From an uncultured Clostridia bacterium (GTDB lineage: Bacteria; Bacillota; Clostridia; Oscillospirales; Acutalibacteraceae), in the NCBI GenBank assembly GCA_944380855.1, contig CALWIW010000017.1, positions 1 through 45,118 of the forward strand: DNA of 45,118 bases. The letters run 5' to 3'. Numbering within the stretch: position 1 is the stretch's first letter; each line of letters opens with the position of its first letter. Under the pieces are notes generated by a model. That model was not told where the DNA came from. It did no database searches and saw nothing but the letters and a program-made list of their open reading frames with translations. Shown here piece after piece: positions 1 through 7,073 of this stretch. The translations under genes were made by a program, and so were the position numbers.

Positions 1-2
1 GA

Positions 3-236
3 TACTGTCTGCCTTTTGTAAAGAGAGGCGGACAACTGGCAGCATTGAAAGGCCCTGCCCTCACCGAAGAACTGGAAAAGGGAAAAGCGGAAATTGAAAA
101 GCACGGAGGAAAGGTTTCTGCCGTTTATGAATACGAACTGAAAGATGCAGGGGAAAGAACAATCGTTGAGGTTCAAAAAATAAAAAGCGTGCCTGTTGCA
201 AAAAAAGGCTCAAACAAAAAGAAGAAAAAGAGATAA
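3..236 (+). CDS. rsmG: 16S rRNA (guanine527-N7)-methyltransferase RsmG, C-terminal fragment
   Basis: The window opens inside this gene; the open frame runs from base 3 to a double stop at 234-239. The visible residues (LPFVKRGGQLAALKGP, then a helix and a beta-strand ending in EVQKI) match the last ~60 residues of RsmG/GidB, the SAM-dependent methylase of G527 in 16S rRNA. The N-terminal SAM-binding part is outside the window. The protein ends in a lysine-rich tail (KKGSNKKKKKR). Its position directly upstream of a ParB-family gene is the usual order near Firmicute replication origins. The identification rests on this short segment plus context. A TTG at 45 could be read as a start but lies inside the family's conserved segment. 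Confidence 0.8.
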   Translation, partial: YCLPFVKRGGQLAALKGPALTEELEKGKAEIEKHGGKVSAVYEYELKDAGERTIVEVQKIKSVPVAKKGSNKKKKKR

Positions 237-237
237 T

Positions 238-279
238 AAAAACCTTATGTCATTGATTTTCAGTGGCATAAGGTTTTTT
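238..279 (+). terminator. Intrinsic terminator after rsmG
   Basis: AAAAACCTTATG (238-249) pairs with CATAAGGTTTTTT (267-279), and the stem continues inward with G-U pairs. A T-run closes the 3' arm. It lies directly behind the rsmG stop and separates it from the next gene. Confidence 0.85.
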
Positions 280-396
280 GAGTTTATTCATTATAAAATA
301 ACAAAAAACAATTTTTTATTTATACAGAGAACGACAGAAAATTTATGCCCTATGGTTTATTATATACCTGTAACATTCCTGCGGAGGTGAAAGCGG

Positions 397-1242
397 TTGA
401 ACTTTATTTCAAAAGACGGCAATAAGGTAGTGGACATACCCATAAGGCAAATCCGCCCGAATCAAAGTCAGCCGCGAAAAACCTTTAAGGATGAGGATTT
501 AAATTCCCTTGCTTCTTCCATCGAAGAAAACGGAATTTTACAGCCGCTGACGGTAAGAAGATTAAATCTTCAGGAATACGAGCTGGTGGCAGGAGAACGC
601 AGGCTCAGGGCGGCGGTTATAGCAGGGCTTAAAAGAGTTCCCTGTATTGTAATTAAATGCACCGACAGAGAGTCGGCAATATTTGCTCTCCTTGAAAATC
701 TTCAAAGGTCTGACCTTGGTATGTTTGAAGAAGCCAGAGGAATTTCACGGCTTATAAGAAAATATAACCTTACACAGGAGGAAGCGGCAATAAAGCTTGG
801 AAAAAAGCAAAGCACCGTTGCAAACAAGTTAAGGCTTTTAAAGCTTTCTATGGAAGAGCAGGATATAATTAATCAAGCCGGACTTTCCGAACGCCATGCA
901 AGGGCTTTTTTAAGAATATCAGACGAAAGCCTGCGAAAAGAAGCTCTAAGCAAGGTTATAAGCGACGGACTTAACATAAGTCAGACAGAAGAGCTTGTTG
1001 ACAACATTGTAAGCGGAAGTTGTGTGGAGGTTGACGACAAGCAAAAGAAAAAACGAATAGTAATTAAAGATGTAAGAATATTTATTAATACCATAAACAA
1101 AGCGGTGGACACAATGAGACTTGCAGGTATAAATGCCGTAAGCAAGCGTGCCGAAAATGACGATTACATCGAGTACACGGTGAGAATACCGAAAAAGACA
1201 TCAGCAAAAAAGGAAAAAGCAAACGGAAGTAAAACCGCTTAA
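397..1242 (+). CDS. noc: ParB/Spo0J-family protein, Noc-type (nucleoid occlusion)
   Basis: A 281-residue ParB-family DNA-binding CTPase. The ParB/Srx domain fills residues ~13-100 with the CTP-binding GERR motif at 66-69, and a helix-turn-helix follows at ~125-150 (LTQEEAAIKLGKKQSTVANK). A C-terminal dimerisation segment ends in a Lys-rich tail. Length (B. subtilis Noc is ~283) and position between rsmG and parA suggest Noc, which binds DNA sites and blocks division over the nucleoid. The TTG start at 397 has a GGAGG at 383-387, and an in-frame TGA at 388-390 fixes it as the most upstream start possible. The protein therefore begins almost at the ParB domain and lacks the ~10-residue amphipathic membrane-targeting helix known from B. 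subtilis Noc. It is a paralogue of the ParB at 2886. Noc rather than a second ParB is inferred. Confidence 0.75.
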   Translation: MNFISKDGNKVVDIPIRQIRPNQSQPRKTFKDEDLNSLASSIEENGILQPLTVRRLNLQEYELVAGERRLRAAVIAGLKRVPCIVIKCTDRESAIFALLENLQRSDLGMFEEARGISRLIRKYNLTQEEAAIKLGKKQSTVANKLRLLKLSMEEQDIINQAGLSERHARAFLRISDESLRKEALSKVISDGLNISQTEELVDNIVSGSCVEVDDKQKKKRIVIKDVRIFINTINKAVDTMRLAGINAVSKRAENDDYIEYTVRIPKKTSAKKEKANGSKTA

Positions 1243-1371
1243 TTTGATTTAAAAAAGGGACAAGATTTAAAATCCCTGAATAATTATTTTGCGTGCGACT
1301 TATTTATATATATCTGATTGGGCAAATGCCCTGTCATAGCCACTCATACCCATTTCCTTATCTAACCCCTT

Positions 1372-1418
1372 GTTAAAGACCTGTGTTTTAAAACGCAGGT
1401 CTTTAACTTTTTTATTTT
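1372..1418 (+). terminator. Strong intrinsic terminator downstream of noc
   Basis: GTTAAAGACCTG (1372-1383) and CAGGTCTTTAAC (1396-1407) form a perfect 12-bp stem followed by TTTTTTATTTTT. It lies 130 bp past the noc stop. The stretch 1243-1371 between them holds no open frame I can support, only short hairpins such as GGGCAAATGCCC at 1320-1331; it could be a long 3' UTR or a small RNA. Confidence 0.85.
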
Positions 1419-1507
1419 TAGCTCCGCCTTGGACAGGTTCATCTGTTAGAAAACTTCCGCCATGCGGCGGGGTGAGCTTCCTTGTCCTGTCTGGATTTTA
1501 TTATATT

Positions 1508-1749
1508 TTACCTGCAAAGGTTGGATATAAAATAGTACGTTCTGCACAGTTCGGGCGATTTTTTTATTTCCGCCTTGCAAAGGTTAAACTATAAAATAAC
1601 TTTCATTTCAAGGCGGGCGAAACCTTATTTTTTATCTCCGCCATGTCTAATTTCCAGATGACAGTTAAGTTCTGCACATGGCGGGCGATTTTTTTATTTC
1701 CGCCTTGCAAAGGTTAAACTATAAATTAACTTTCATTTCAAGGCGGGCG
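1508..1749 (+). repeat. Array of ~50-bp palindromic repeats, left of parAB
   Basis: Three clean units have cores at 1570-1619, 1638-1687 and 1700-1749, each exactly 50 bp. Each starts with CCGCC(T/A)TG and ends with the reverse complement plus GCG, preceded by TTTAT(T/C)T and followed by A(A/G)AC or ATT. The middle unit uses CCGCCATG/CATGGCGG instead of CCGCCTTG/CAAGGCGG. A degenerate unit lies at 1508-1557 and more broken material at 1430-1500. All clean units read in the + direction, towards parA. The same family recurs reversed at 3974-4154, alone at 7015-7064 and as an array at 19188-19713. Confidence 0.85.
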
Positions 1750-1750
1750 A

Positions 1751-1790
1751 GACCTTTTCTGTAATTCTTGGAATGGTTCGCTCTCTATTA
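1751..1790 (+). repeat. Array end unit (left), mirrored at 3935-3973
   Basis: The stretch beginning with CCTTTTCTGTAATTCTTGG and ending with ATGGTTCGCTCTC recurs in reverse complement at about 3935-3973, with a few changes. A related pair bounds the spacer in the hydG-hydF array (19425-19460 and 19560-19590). It always sits between the last palindromic unit and the unique interior DNA. Confidence 0.7.
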
Positions 1791-1854
1791 ACTTTAATTT
1801 ATTTTTATGTAACATTGTAGTGGTGTTGTTTTATCTAATATTTGTTTACTTATA

Positions 1855-1870
1855 TGTTTCACGTGAAACA
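1855..1870. promoter_or_regulatory. parS centromere site 1
   Basis: TGTTTCACGTGAAACA is a perfect 16-bp palindrome matching the Firmicute parS consensus bound by Spo0J/ParB. It has a mirror copy with matching flanks at 3857-3872. Confidence 0.95.
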
Positions 1871-1904
1871 TATATATAAAAGCTATTTGTAGTCTGAAAT
1901 TAAA

Positions 1905-1920
1905 AGTTTCACGTGAAACA
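1905..1920. promoter_or_regulatory. parS centromere site 2
   Basis: AGTTTCACGTGAAACA keeps the 14-bp palindromic core GTTTCACGTGAAAC, with one changed outer base relative to site 1. It lies 50 bp from site 1 and has no counterpart in the right-hand arm. Confidence 0.9.
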
Positions 1921-1945
1921 ATTGTATAATCAATACCTAAATAGG

Positions 1946-2003
1946 AAAAAGCTATTTCAGTCAGAAAAGCTAAGTTAAAACCGCCGCAATAGCGATTGTT
2001 TTC
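1946..2003 (+). repeat. Left arm of the inverted repeat flanking parAB
   Basis: Positions 1970-2003 are the exact reverse complement of 3792-3825 (34 of 34 bases), and similarity continues outward through AAAAAGCTATTT (1946-1957). With the mirrored parS sites this gives the parAB operon matching arms. Confidence 0.9.
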
Positions 2004-2069
2004 TGGCAGATAAATCTTTCCAAGGCGGATAAAAAAATTAAATGTTGTATGGAAATACCGCATAATGTG

Positions 2070-2078
2070 TGGTATAAT
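2070..2078 (+). promoter_or_regulatory. Candidate extended -10 promoter of parAB
   Basis: TGGTATAAT (2070-2078) is an extended -10 element ~42 bp before the parA start. TTGTAT at 2045-2050 is 22 bp away, too far for a normal -35, so the extended -10 would carry recognition. Confidence 0.5.
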
Positions 2079-2119
2079 TACGAATAGAATATAGGAAGAA
2101 TGGAATTTGAGGTGAGAAT

Positions 2120-2893
2120 TTGGCAAAGGTTATTGCGGTGGCGAACCAAAAAGGCGGAGTGGGTAAAACCACAACAGCCGTTAATTTGGCGGCAGGACTT
2201 GGCTGTTTGTCAAGAAGGGTTTTGCTTGTGGACACTGACCCCCAGGGAAACTCCACAAGCGGAGTGGGTATAGACAAAAGGTCTGTAAAAATGTCAACCT
2301 ACAATATTTTTGTAGACGGAGCTAAAGCCAACGACATTATAATGAACACGAAGTTTCAAAATCTTCATATAATGCCGTCAAGTATTGACCTTGCGGCGGC
2401 AGAGCTTGAAATGGCTGATATTCCTCACAGGGAACAAAGGCTGAAAGCTTCTTTTGCTCCAATAAAGGAAAACTACGACTACATTATTATTGATTGTCCG
2501 CCCTCTCTGGGACTTATAACAACAAATGCTTTGACTGCGGCAGATACAATTCTTGTTCCTATTCAGTGCGAATATTACGCACTTGAGGGATTGTCTCAGC
2601 TTATGAGTTCTGTCAGAAGAGTAAAAAGACAGTATAATACAAGCCTTGAAATTGAGGGAGTTCTGCTTACAATGTTTGACGGAAGACTGAATTTAACCCA
2701 GCAGGTTGTGGCAGAGGTTAAGAAGTTTTTCCCGGGAAAGGTTTTCTCTTCGGTAATTCCAAGAGGAGTAAGGCTTTCCGAAGCACCGGGATTTGGTTTG
2801 CCGGTAATGTATTATGATAAATCAAGCAGGGGTGCAATTTCCTATATGTCCCTTGCGGAAGAAATTATAAGAAAGGAACGCAGTTATGGCTAA
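2120..2893 (+). CDS. parA: Chromosome partitioning ATPase ParA/Soj
   Basis: A 257-residue ParA/MinD-type Walker ATPase that works with ParB on parS in origin segregation, and in Bacillus also tunes DnaA. The deviant Walker A is KGGVGKTT (11-18), followed by DTDPQGNST (switch I region) and DCPPSLGL (Walker B). Length is typical of chromosomal Soj. The TTG start at 2120 has a GAGGTGA ribosome site just upstream. The 3' end overlaps parB by 8 bp, which implies translational coupling. Two parS sites lie upstream and one downstream of the operon. Confidence 0.95.
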   Translation: MAKVIAVANQKGGVGKTTTAVNLAAGLGCLSRRVLLVDTDPQGNSTSGVGIDKRSVKMSTYNIFVDGAKANDIIMNTKFQNLHIMPSSIDLAAAELEMADIPHREQRLKASFAPIKENYDYIIIDCPPSLGLITTNALTAADTILVPIQCEYYALEGLSQLMSSVRRVKRQYNTSLEIEGVLLTMFDGRLNLTQQVVAEVKKFFPGKVFSSVIPRGVRLSEAPGFGLPVMYYDKSSRGAISYMSLAEEIIRKERSYG

Positions 2894-3755
2894 AAAGCTG
2901 GGAGGTTTGGGAAAAGGACTGGACGCCATTTTTATGGAAAATGAAAGCGAGGATAAAAACAGCACGGTGACCCTGAAAATATCCGAAATAGAGCCAAACA
3001 GGGAACAGCCGAGAAAAGAATTTGAAGAAAGTGCTTTGGCAGAGCTTGCCCACAGCATATCTCAGCACGGAGTCTTACAGCCCCTTTTGGTTCGTCCTTT
3101 AATAGGCGGAGGCTATCAGATTGTGGCAGGTGAGAGAAGATACCGGGCCTGTAGAATGGCAGGTGTAACTGAAGTTCCTGTTGTAATAAGAGAATTAAGC
3201 GACAGCGAAACAATGGAGCTTGCTCTTATTGAAAATCTTCAAAGAGAAAACCTGACGCCTATTGAAGAAGCACAGGGATTTGAGGTTTTAATAGATACCT
3301 ATGGATTGTCTCAGGAAGAAGTGTCACAGGCTGTTGGACGCTCACGTTCCGCCGTTGCAAACGCTTTAAGGCTTTTAAAGCTTCCTAAAGAGGTTTCGGA
3401 CATGGTTGAAAGGGGAGAAATTTCCGCAGGCCACGGAAGAACGCTTCTTGCTCTTGAAAGCGAGGAAGAAATGATAAGCCTTGCAAAGGAGATTGCGGAA
3501 AAAGACCTTTCCGTAAGACAGACGGAAAAGATAGTCAAGGCAATAAATGCTGAAAAGGAAAACACGGAAAATGAGGACAAGCAGGAAAAAATATTTTTAA
3601 AGCCCTCATATTTCAGTGAAGTTGAACTTGCACTGACAGAATATTTGGGAAAAAAGGTAACTGTAACAGGTTCAAAAAACAGCGAAGGCGGAGTTTTGCA
3701 GATTGAGTTTTATTCTCAGGAAGAACTGAAAGAACTTGCAAATAAACTGCACTGA
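2886..3755 (+). CDS. parB: Chromosome partitioning protein ParB/Spo0J
   Basis: A 289-residue ParB CTPase clamp. The N-terminal LGGLGKGLDAIF (5-16) is the usual ParA-stimulating motif, absent from the Noc-like paralogue at 397. The ParB/Srx domain spans ~28-115 with GERR at 82-85, the parS-reading HTH is at ~135-160, and a C-terminal dimer domain completes it. The ATG start at 2886 lies inside the parA 3' end with AAAGGAA upstream. Partner sites are the parS palindromes at 1855, 1905 and 3857. The acidic/Lys linker around residues 215-232 separates the HTH and dimer domains. Confidence 0.95.
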   Translation: MAKKLGGLGKGLDAIFMENESEDKNSTVTLKISEIEPNREQPRKEFEESALAELAHSISQHGVLQPLLVRPLIGGGYQIVAGERRYRACRMAGVTEVPVVIRELSDSETMELALIENLQRENLTPIEEAQGFEVLIDTYGLSQEEVSQAVGRSRSAVANALRLLKLPKEVSDMVERGEISAGHGRTLLALESEEEMISLAKEIAEKDLSVRQTEKIVKAINAEKENTENEDKQEKIFLKPSYFSEVELALTEYLGKKVTVTGSKNSEGGVLQIEFYSQEELKELANKLH

Positions 3756-3791
3756 TATTTTTATATCCGCCTTTTATAGATTAATCTGTAG

Positions 3792-3850
3792 GAAAACAAT
3801 CGCTATTGCGGCGGTTTTAACTTAGTTTTCCTGACTAAAATAGCTTTTTA
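3792..3850 (-). repeat. Right arm of the inverted repeat flanking parAB
   Basis: Bases 3792-3825 are the exact reverse complement of 1970-2003. The next ~25 bp (containing CTGACTAAAATAGCTTTTT) match the left arm with few changes and run into the mirrored parS at 3857. Confidence 0.9.
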
Positions 3851-3856
3851 TATATA

Positions 3857-3872
3857 TGTTTCACGTGAAACA
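3857..3872. promoter_or_regulatory. parS centromere site 3
   Basis: TGTTTCACGTGAAACA is identical to the site at 1855 and has the same TATATA flank in mirror orientation, ~100 bp downstream of parB. Confidence 0.95.
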
Positions 3873-3973
3873 TATTACGTTAAATAAAGCAATAAGACAT
3901 TGTAGTTGTTTAAAGATTAATAAAGATAAATTTAACCGAGAGCGAACCATTTCAAGAATTACGGAAAAGGTTT

Positions 3974-4154
3974 CGCCCGACCTGAAATGGAAGTTAATTT
4001 TTATATCTTACCTTTGCAGGTCGGAAATAAAATAATCGCCCGCCATGTGCAGAACTTAACCGTCATCTGTAAGTTAGGCATGGCGGATATAAATAATAAG
4101 GTTTCGCCCGACGGAAAACGGGAGCTAATCTATAGCTTAACCTTTCCCCGTCGG
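3974..4154 (-). repeat. Array of three ~50-bp palindromic repeats, right of parAB
   Basis: Units at 3974-4024 (stem CCGACCTG/CAGGTCGG), 4037-4086 (CCGCCATG/CATGGCGG) and 4105-4154 (CCGACGG/CCGTCGG). All are reversed relative to the left array, so both arrays point towards parAB. Each starts with CGC and ends with GG(A)(A/T)ATAAA. The last unit sits immediately before the serS ribosome site. Stem changes are matched on both sides. Confidence 0.85.
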
Positions 4155-4181
4155 AAATAAAAGAAAGGGAGAAAAACAGGT

Positions 4182-5465
4182 ATGTTAGATATTAAATTTG
4201 TCAGAGAAAATCCGGAGATTGTTAAACAGAATATCAGAAATAAATTTCAGGATAATAAACTTCCCCTTGTTGACGAAGTTTTGCAGTGGGACGTTGAAAG
4301 CAGAAAGATAAAGCAGGAGGCTGACTCTTTAAGAGCCGACAGAAACAGACTTTCAAAGCAAATCGGTGCTTTGATGGGTCAGGGCAAAAAGGAAGAAGCA
4401 GAGGAAACAAAAAAGCTTGTTACCTCACAGTCACAAAGACTTGCAGAGCTTGAAAACCTTGAGGTTGAATATGCGGAAAAAATCAAAAAGAATATGATGA
4501 CTATTCCTAATATAATCGACCCAAGCGTTCCTATAGGCAAGGACGACAGTGAAAATGTTGAGGTTCAGAAATACGGCGAGCCTTTTGTTCCTGATTTTGA
4601 AGTTCCTTATCATACTGAAATTATGGAAAAGTTCAACGGCATTGACCTTGACAGTGCAAGAAAGGTTGCCGGAAACGGATTTTATTATCTCATGGGAGAT
4701 ATTGCAAGACTTCATTCAGCGGTTATTTCCTATGCAAGAGATTTTATGATAAACCGCGGATTTACCTACTGCGTTCCTCCTTTTATGATTAGAAGCGAGG
4801 TTGTAACAGGCGTTATGAGCTTTGCGGAAATGGACGCTATGATGTATAAGATTGAGGGAGAGGACCTCTATCTTATTGGTACAAGCGAGCACTCAATGAT
4901 TGGTAAATTCATTGATACAATAAATAATGAGGCTGACCTGCCTTATACCCTTACAAGCTATTCACCGTGCTTCAGAAAGGAAAAGGGAGCACACGGAATA
5001 GAGGAAAGAGGAGTGTACAGAATACACCAGTTTGAAAAGCAGGAAATGATAGTTGTCTGCAAGCCTGAGGACAGCATGATGTGGTTTGATAAGCTTTGGC
5101 AGAATACAGTTGATTTGTTCCGTTCAATGGATATTCCTGTAAGAACTTTGGAATGCTGTTCAGGAGATTTGGCAGACCTTAAAGTTAAATCAGTTGACGT
5201 TGAAGCATGGTCACCAAGACAGAAAAAGTACTTCGAGGTAGGAAGCTGCTCCAATTTGGGCGACGCTCAGGCAAGAAGACTCAAGATAAGAGTAAACGGA
5301 AAGGACGGCAAATACTTTGCTCATACCCTCAACAACACCGTTGTAGCACCTCCGAGAATGCTCATTGCTTTCCTTGAAAACAATCTGAATGCGGACGGCT
5401 CAGTAAGAATTCCCGAGGCTTTAAGACCATATATGGGCGGTGCCGAAGTTATAATGCCTAAATAA
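4182..5465 (+). CDS. serS: Seryl-tRNA synthetase
   Basis: A 427-residue class II aminoacyl-tRNA synthetase that charges tRNA-Ser. The N-terminal coiled-coil arm (about 30-105, rich in K/E/R) grips the tRNA long arm. The catalytic core shows motif 2 (SPCFRKEKG...HQFEKQE) and motif 3 near the end (RMLIAFLENN), plus VGSCSNLGDAQARR. Length is normal. The ATG at 4182 is preceded by AAGGGAG ~10 bp upstream. No T-box leader is visible: the upstream DNA consists of the palindromic repeat array. Position behind parB is common in Clostridia. Confidence 0.96.
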   Translation: MLDIKFVRENPEIVKQNIRNKFQDNKLPLVDEVLQWDVESRKIKQEADSLRADRNRLSKQIGALMGQGKKEEAEETKKLVTSQSQRLAELENLEVEYAEKIKKNMMTIPNIIDPSVPIGKDDSENVEVQKYGEPFVPDFEVPYHTEIMEKFNGIDLDSARKVAGNGFYYLMGDIARLHSAVISYARDFMINRGFTYCVPPFMIRSEVVTGVMSFAEMDAMMYKIEGEDLYLIGTSEHSMIGKFIDTINNEADLPYTLTSYSPCFRKEKGAHGIEERGVYRIHQFEKQEMIVVCKPEDSMMWFDKLWQNTVDLFRSMDIPVRTLECCSGDLADLKVKSVDVEAWSPRQKKYFEVGSCSNLGDAQARRLKIRVNGKDGKYFAHTLNNTVVAPPRMLIAFLENNLNADGSVRIPEALRPYMGGAEVIMPK

Positions 5466-5563
5466 GCTTTTAGGAAAATGACTATATTATAACCTATTTA
5501 ATTGTAAGAAGTTAACAAAAATTTATTTTTGCTGTTATTGTACTTTATTAGCAATTTTTCGTG

Positions 5564-5572
5564 TGTTATAAT
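5564..5572 (+). promoter_or_regulatory. Extended -10 promoter of the glucokinase gene
   Basis: TGTTATAAT (5564-5572) is an extended -10 ~44 bp before the start codon; a weak TTTATT at 5544-5549 is 17 bp upstream. The serS-to-kinase gap (5466-5615) is otherwise AT-rich and featureless. Confidence 0.6.
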
Positions 5573-5615
5573 GAGATAAAGAATTAAAATATAATTCAAT
5601 GGCAAGGAGTTGTTT

Positions 5616-6578
5616 ATGATGTATAAGTTAGGTATTGACTTAGGCGGTACAAATATTGTTGCAGGCGTTGTTGACGGAGATTACAAAATTCTTGCAAAGG
5701 CAGAATGTAAGACTAATATTCCGCGTCCTGCCGAGTCTGTATGCGACAGCATGGCAGAGGTTGCAAAGCAGGCAGCTGAAAAGGCAGGCTTAAGCTGGGA
5801 CGATATTTCCTCAGTTGGAATAGGTGTTCCCGGTGCTGTAAATCCTGTTACAGGAATGATTGCATATTCCGCAAACCTTAAATTTAAGGATTGGGAAATT
5901 GTTAAAATGATGGAAGAAAGACTTGGTAAAAAGGTTTCCATAGAAAACGACGCTAACGCCGCAGCATACGGCGAGTTCCTTGCAGGCTCTGCAAAGGGTG
6001 CAACAAACGCTATTGCTGTAACTCTCGGTACAGGCGTAGGCGGCGGAATTATAATCAACGGTAAAATCTACAGCGGTTCAAACTTTGCAGGTGCTGAGCT
6101 TGGACATATGGTTATAGTTAAAGACGGAAAGCAGTGCGGATGCGGAAGAAAAGGTTGCTGGGAAGCTTATGCTTCTGCTACAGGTCTTATTAACCTTACA
6201 AAGGAAGAGATAGCAAAGGAAGACCCTGCAACATCTGTTATGAAGCAGCTTGCAGATAAAGAAGGCGGAGTAAGCGGAAGAACAGCTTTTGATGCAATGC
6301 GTCTTGGTGACGAGGGCGGTAAAAAGGTTGTTAACGACTATATTGATTACCTTGCCTGCGGAGTTGCCAGCATGATACATATATTCCAGCCTGACGTGCT
6401 TTGCATCGGCGGCGGCGTAAGCAAAGAGGGAGATAATATTATTATTCCTTTGAGAGAAAAGGTTGCCGGTGAAATTTATAAGGGCGAAAGCAGCTGTATG
6501 CAGACAAATATCTGTGCTGCAACTTTGGGAAATGATGCAGGTATAATCGGTGCAGCATTCCTTGATAATCTTTATTAA
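5616..6578 (+). CDS. glcK: ROK-family glucokinase
   Basis: A ROK sugar kinase phosphorylating glucose (or a related hexose) with ATP in the cytoplasm. The phosphate-binding DLGGTN is near the N-terminus, followed by ENDANAAAYGE and GTGVGGGIIING. The ROK signature contains a zinc-binding cluster, CGCGRKGCWEAYAS, and adenosine-binding CIGGGVSK lies towards the end. Length (~320) fits Firmicute glucokinases. An AAGGAG at 5604-5609 favours ATG 5616 or 5619 over the upstream TTG at 5610, which overlaps the ribosome site. It is monocistronic, with its own promoter and terminator. Exact sugar specificity cannot be told from sequence. Confidence 0.88.
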   Translation: MMYKLGIDLGGTNIVAGVVDGDYKILAKAECKTNIPRPAESVCDSMAEVAKQAAEKAGLSWDDISSVGIGVPGAVNPVTGMIAYSANLKFKDWEIVKMMEERLGKKVSIENDANAAAYGEFLAGSAKGATNAIAVTLGTGVGGGIIINGKIYSGSNFAGAELGHMVIVKDGKQCGCGRKGCWEAYASATGLINLTKEEIAKEDPATSVMKQLADKEGGVSGRTAFDAMRLGDEGGKKVVNDYIDYLACGVASMIHIFQPDVLCIGGGVSKEGDNIIIPLREKVAGEIYKGESSCMQTNICAATLGNDAGIIGAAFLDNLY

Positions 6579-6608
6579 TAATTGATTATTGTAAAAAAGA
6601 ATAAACGT

Positions 6609-6643
6609 AAAAAACGGTGCGGAAAAATTTCCGCACCGTTTTT
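6609..6643 (+). terminator. Intrinsic terminator of the glucokinase gene
   Basis: AACGGTGCGGAAA (6613-6625) pairs with TTTCCGCACCGTT, followed by TTTT. The stem is strong and lies 30 bp past the stop. Confidence 0.9.
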
Positions 6644-6667
6644 GTGTTAGTGTAAGTTTTAAAAACA

Positions 6668-6712
6668 AAAAAGTTATCAACACTGAACCTGTTTGATGTT
6701 GATAACTTTTTT
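6668..6712. terminator. Second, symmetric hairpin (possible bidirectional terminator)
   Basis: AAAAAGTTATCAACA (6670-6684) pairs with TGTTGATAACTTTTTT (6697-6712), with A- and T-runs at the two ends. It would work on either strand and backs up the terminator just before it. Confidence 0.7.
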
Positions 6713-6718
6713 GTTGTG

Positions 6719-6801
6719 TAGCAAATGTTATGCAAAAATTTTGGGATTCCAAAGGGACGTGGTCCCTTTGGCCGGTGGTTTGGAGGACAGCGTCCTCCAA
6801 G
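6719..6801 (+). repeat. Dispersed multi-hairpin repeat, short copy A
   Basis: Shares GCAAA(T)GTT...GCAAAAATTTTGGGATTCC, the hairpin CCAAAGGGAC/GTCCCTTTGG and the hairpin TTGGAGGAC-AGC-GTCCTCCAA with copies at 10682, 21694, 31581 (reversed) and 34213. It stops after the second hairpin. Bases 6802-6950 beyond it are AT-rich with nothing I can name. Confidence 0.85.
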
Positions 6802-6951
6802 AATATTTAAATGCAATAAAAATGTTTTACTGTAACTGTTCACAATAGTAACTTTACTGTAATAAATAATTAAATTAGTAAAATTCTTTAAAAGAAAATA
6901 ATTGGTATGTTCATATTATGGTACTTTGGCATAAAAATGATTTATACAATA

Positions 6952-6989
6952 TAGAAAAGCTCTGCCACAAATTTAATTGTGACAGAGCC
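6952..6989 (-). terminator. Intrinsic terminator of the O-acyltransferase operon
   Basis: On the minus strand GGCTCTGTCACAA pairs with TTGTGGCAGAGC, followed by TTTTCT. It closes the MBOAT-DHHW operon. Confidence 0.8.
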
Positions 6990-7014
6990 ATTGTTATTTC
7001 TAAGAAAAAGGTTT

Positions 7015-7064
7015 CGCCCGCCTTGAAATGCTGTTAATTTATAAATCTAACCTTTGCAAGGCGG
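7015..7064 (-). repeat. Solitary ~50-bp palindromic repeat
   Basis: CCGCCTTG at 7018-7025 pairs with CAAGGCGG at 7057-7064. The 50-bp core and flanks (GGTTTCG before, ATATAAAA after) match the array units. It lies 9 bp from the stop codon of the DHHW gene and is the only single copy in the window. Confidence 0.85.
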
Positions 7065-7073
7065 ATATAAAAA

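Noticed and set aside
1243-2119. Possible replication origin near parAB
   Set aside because: I see no cluster of DnaA boxes, no dnaA/dnaN and no DNA-unwinding element beyond general AT-richness; the origin is probably just outside the window.
3873-4181. T-box leader for serS
   Set aside because: No T-box sequence or specifier-loop arrangement is visible; the hairpins present belong to the repeat array.
6078-6800. A 240-codon minus-strand frame over the glucokinase gene and its terminators
   Set aside because: It runs through a terminator and a dispersed repeat and is antisense to a conserved enzyme.
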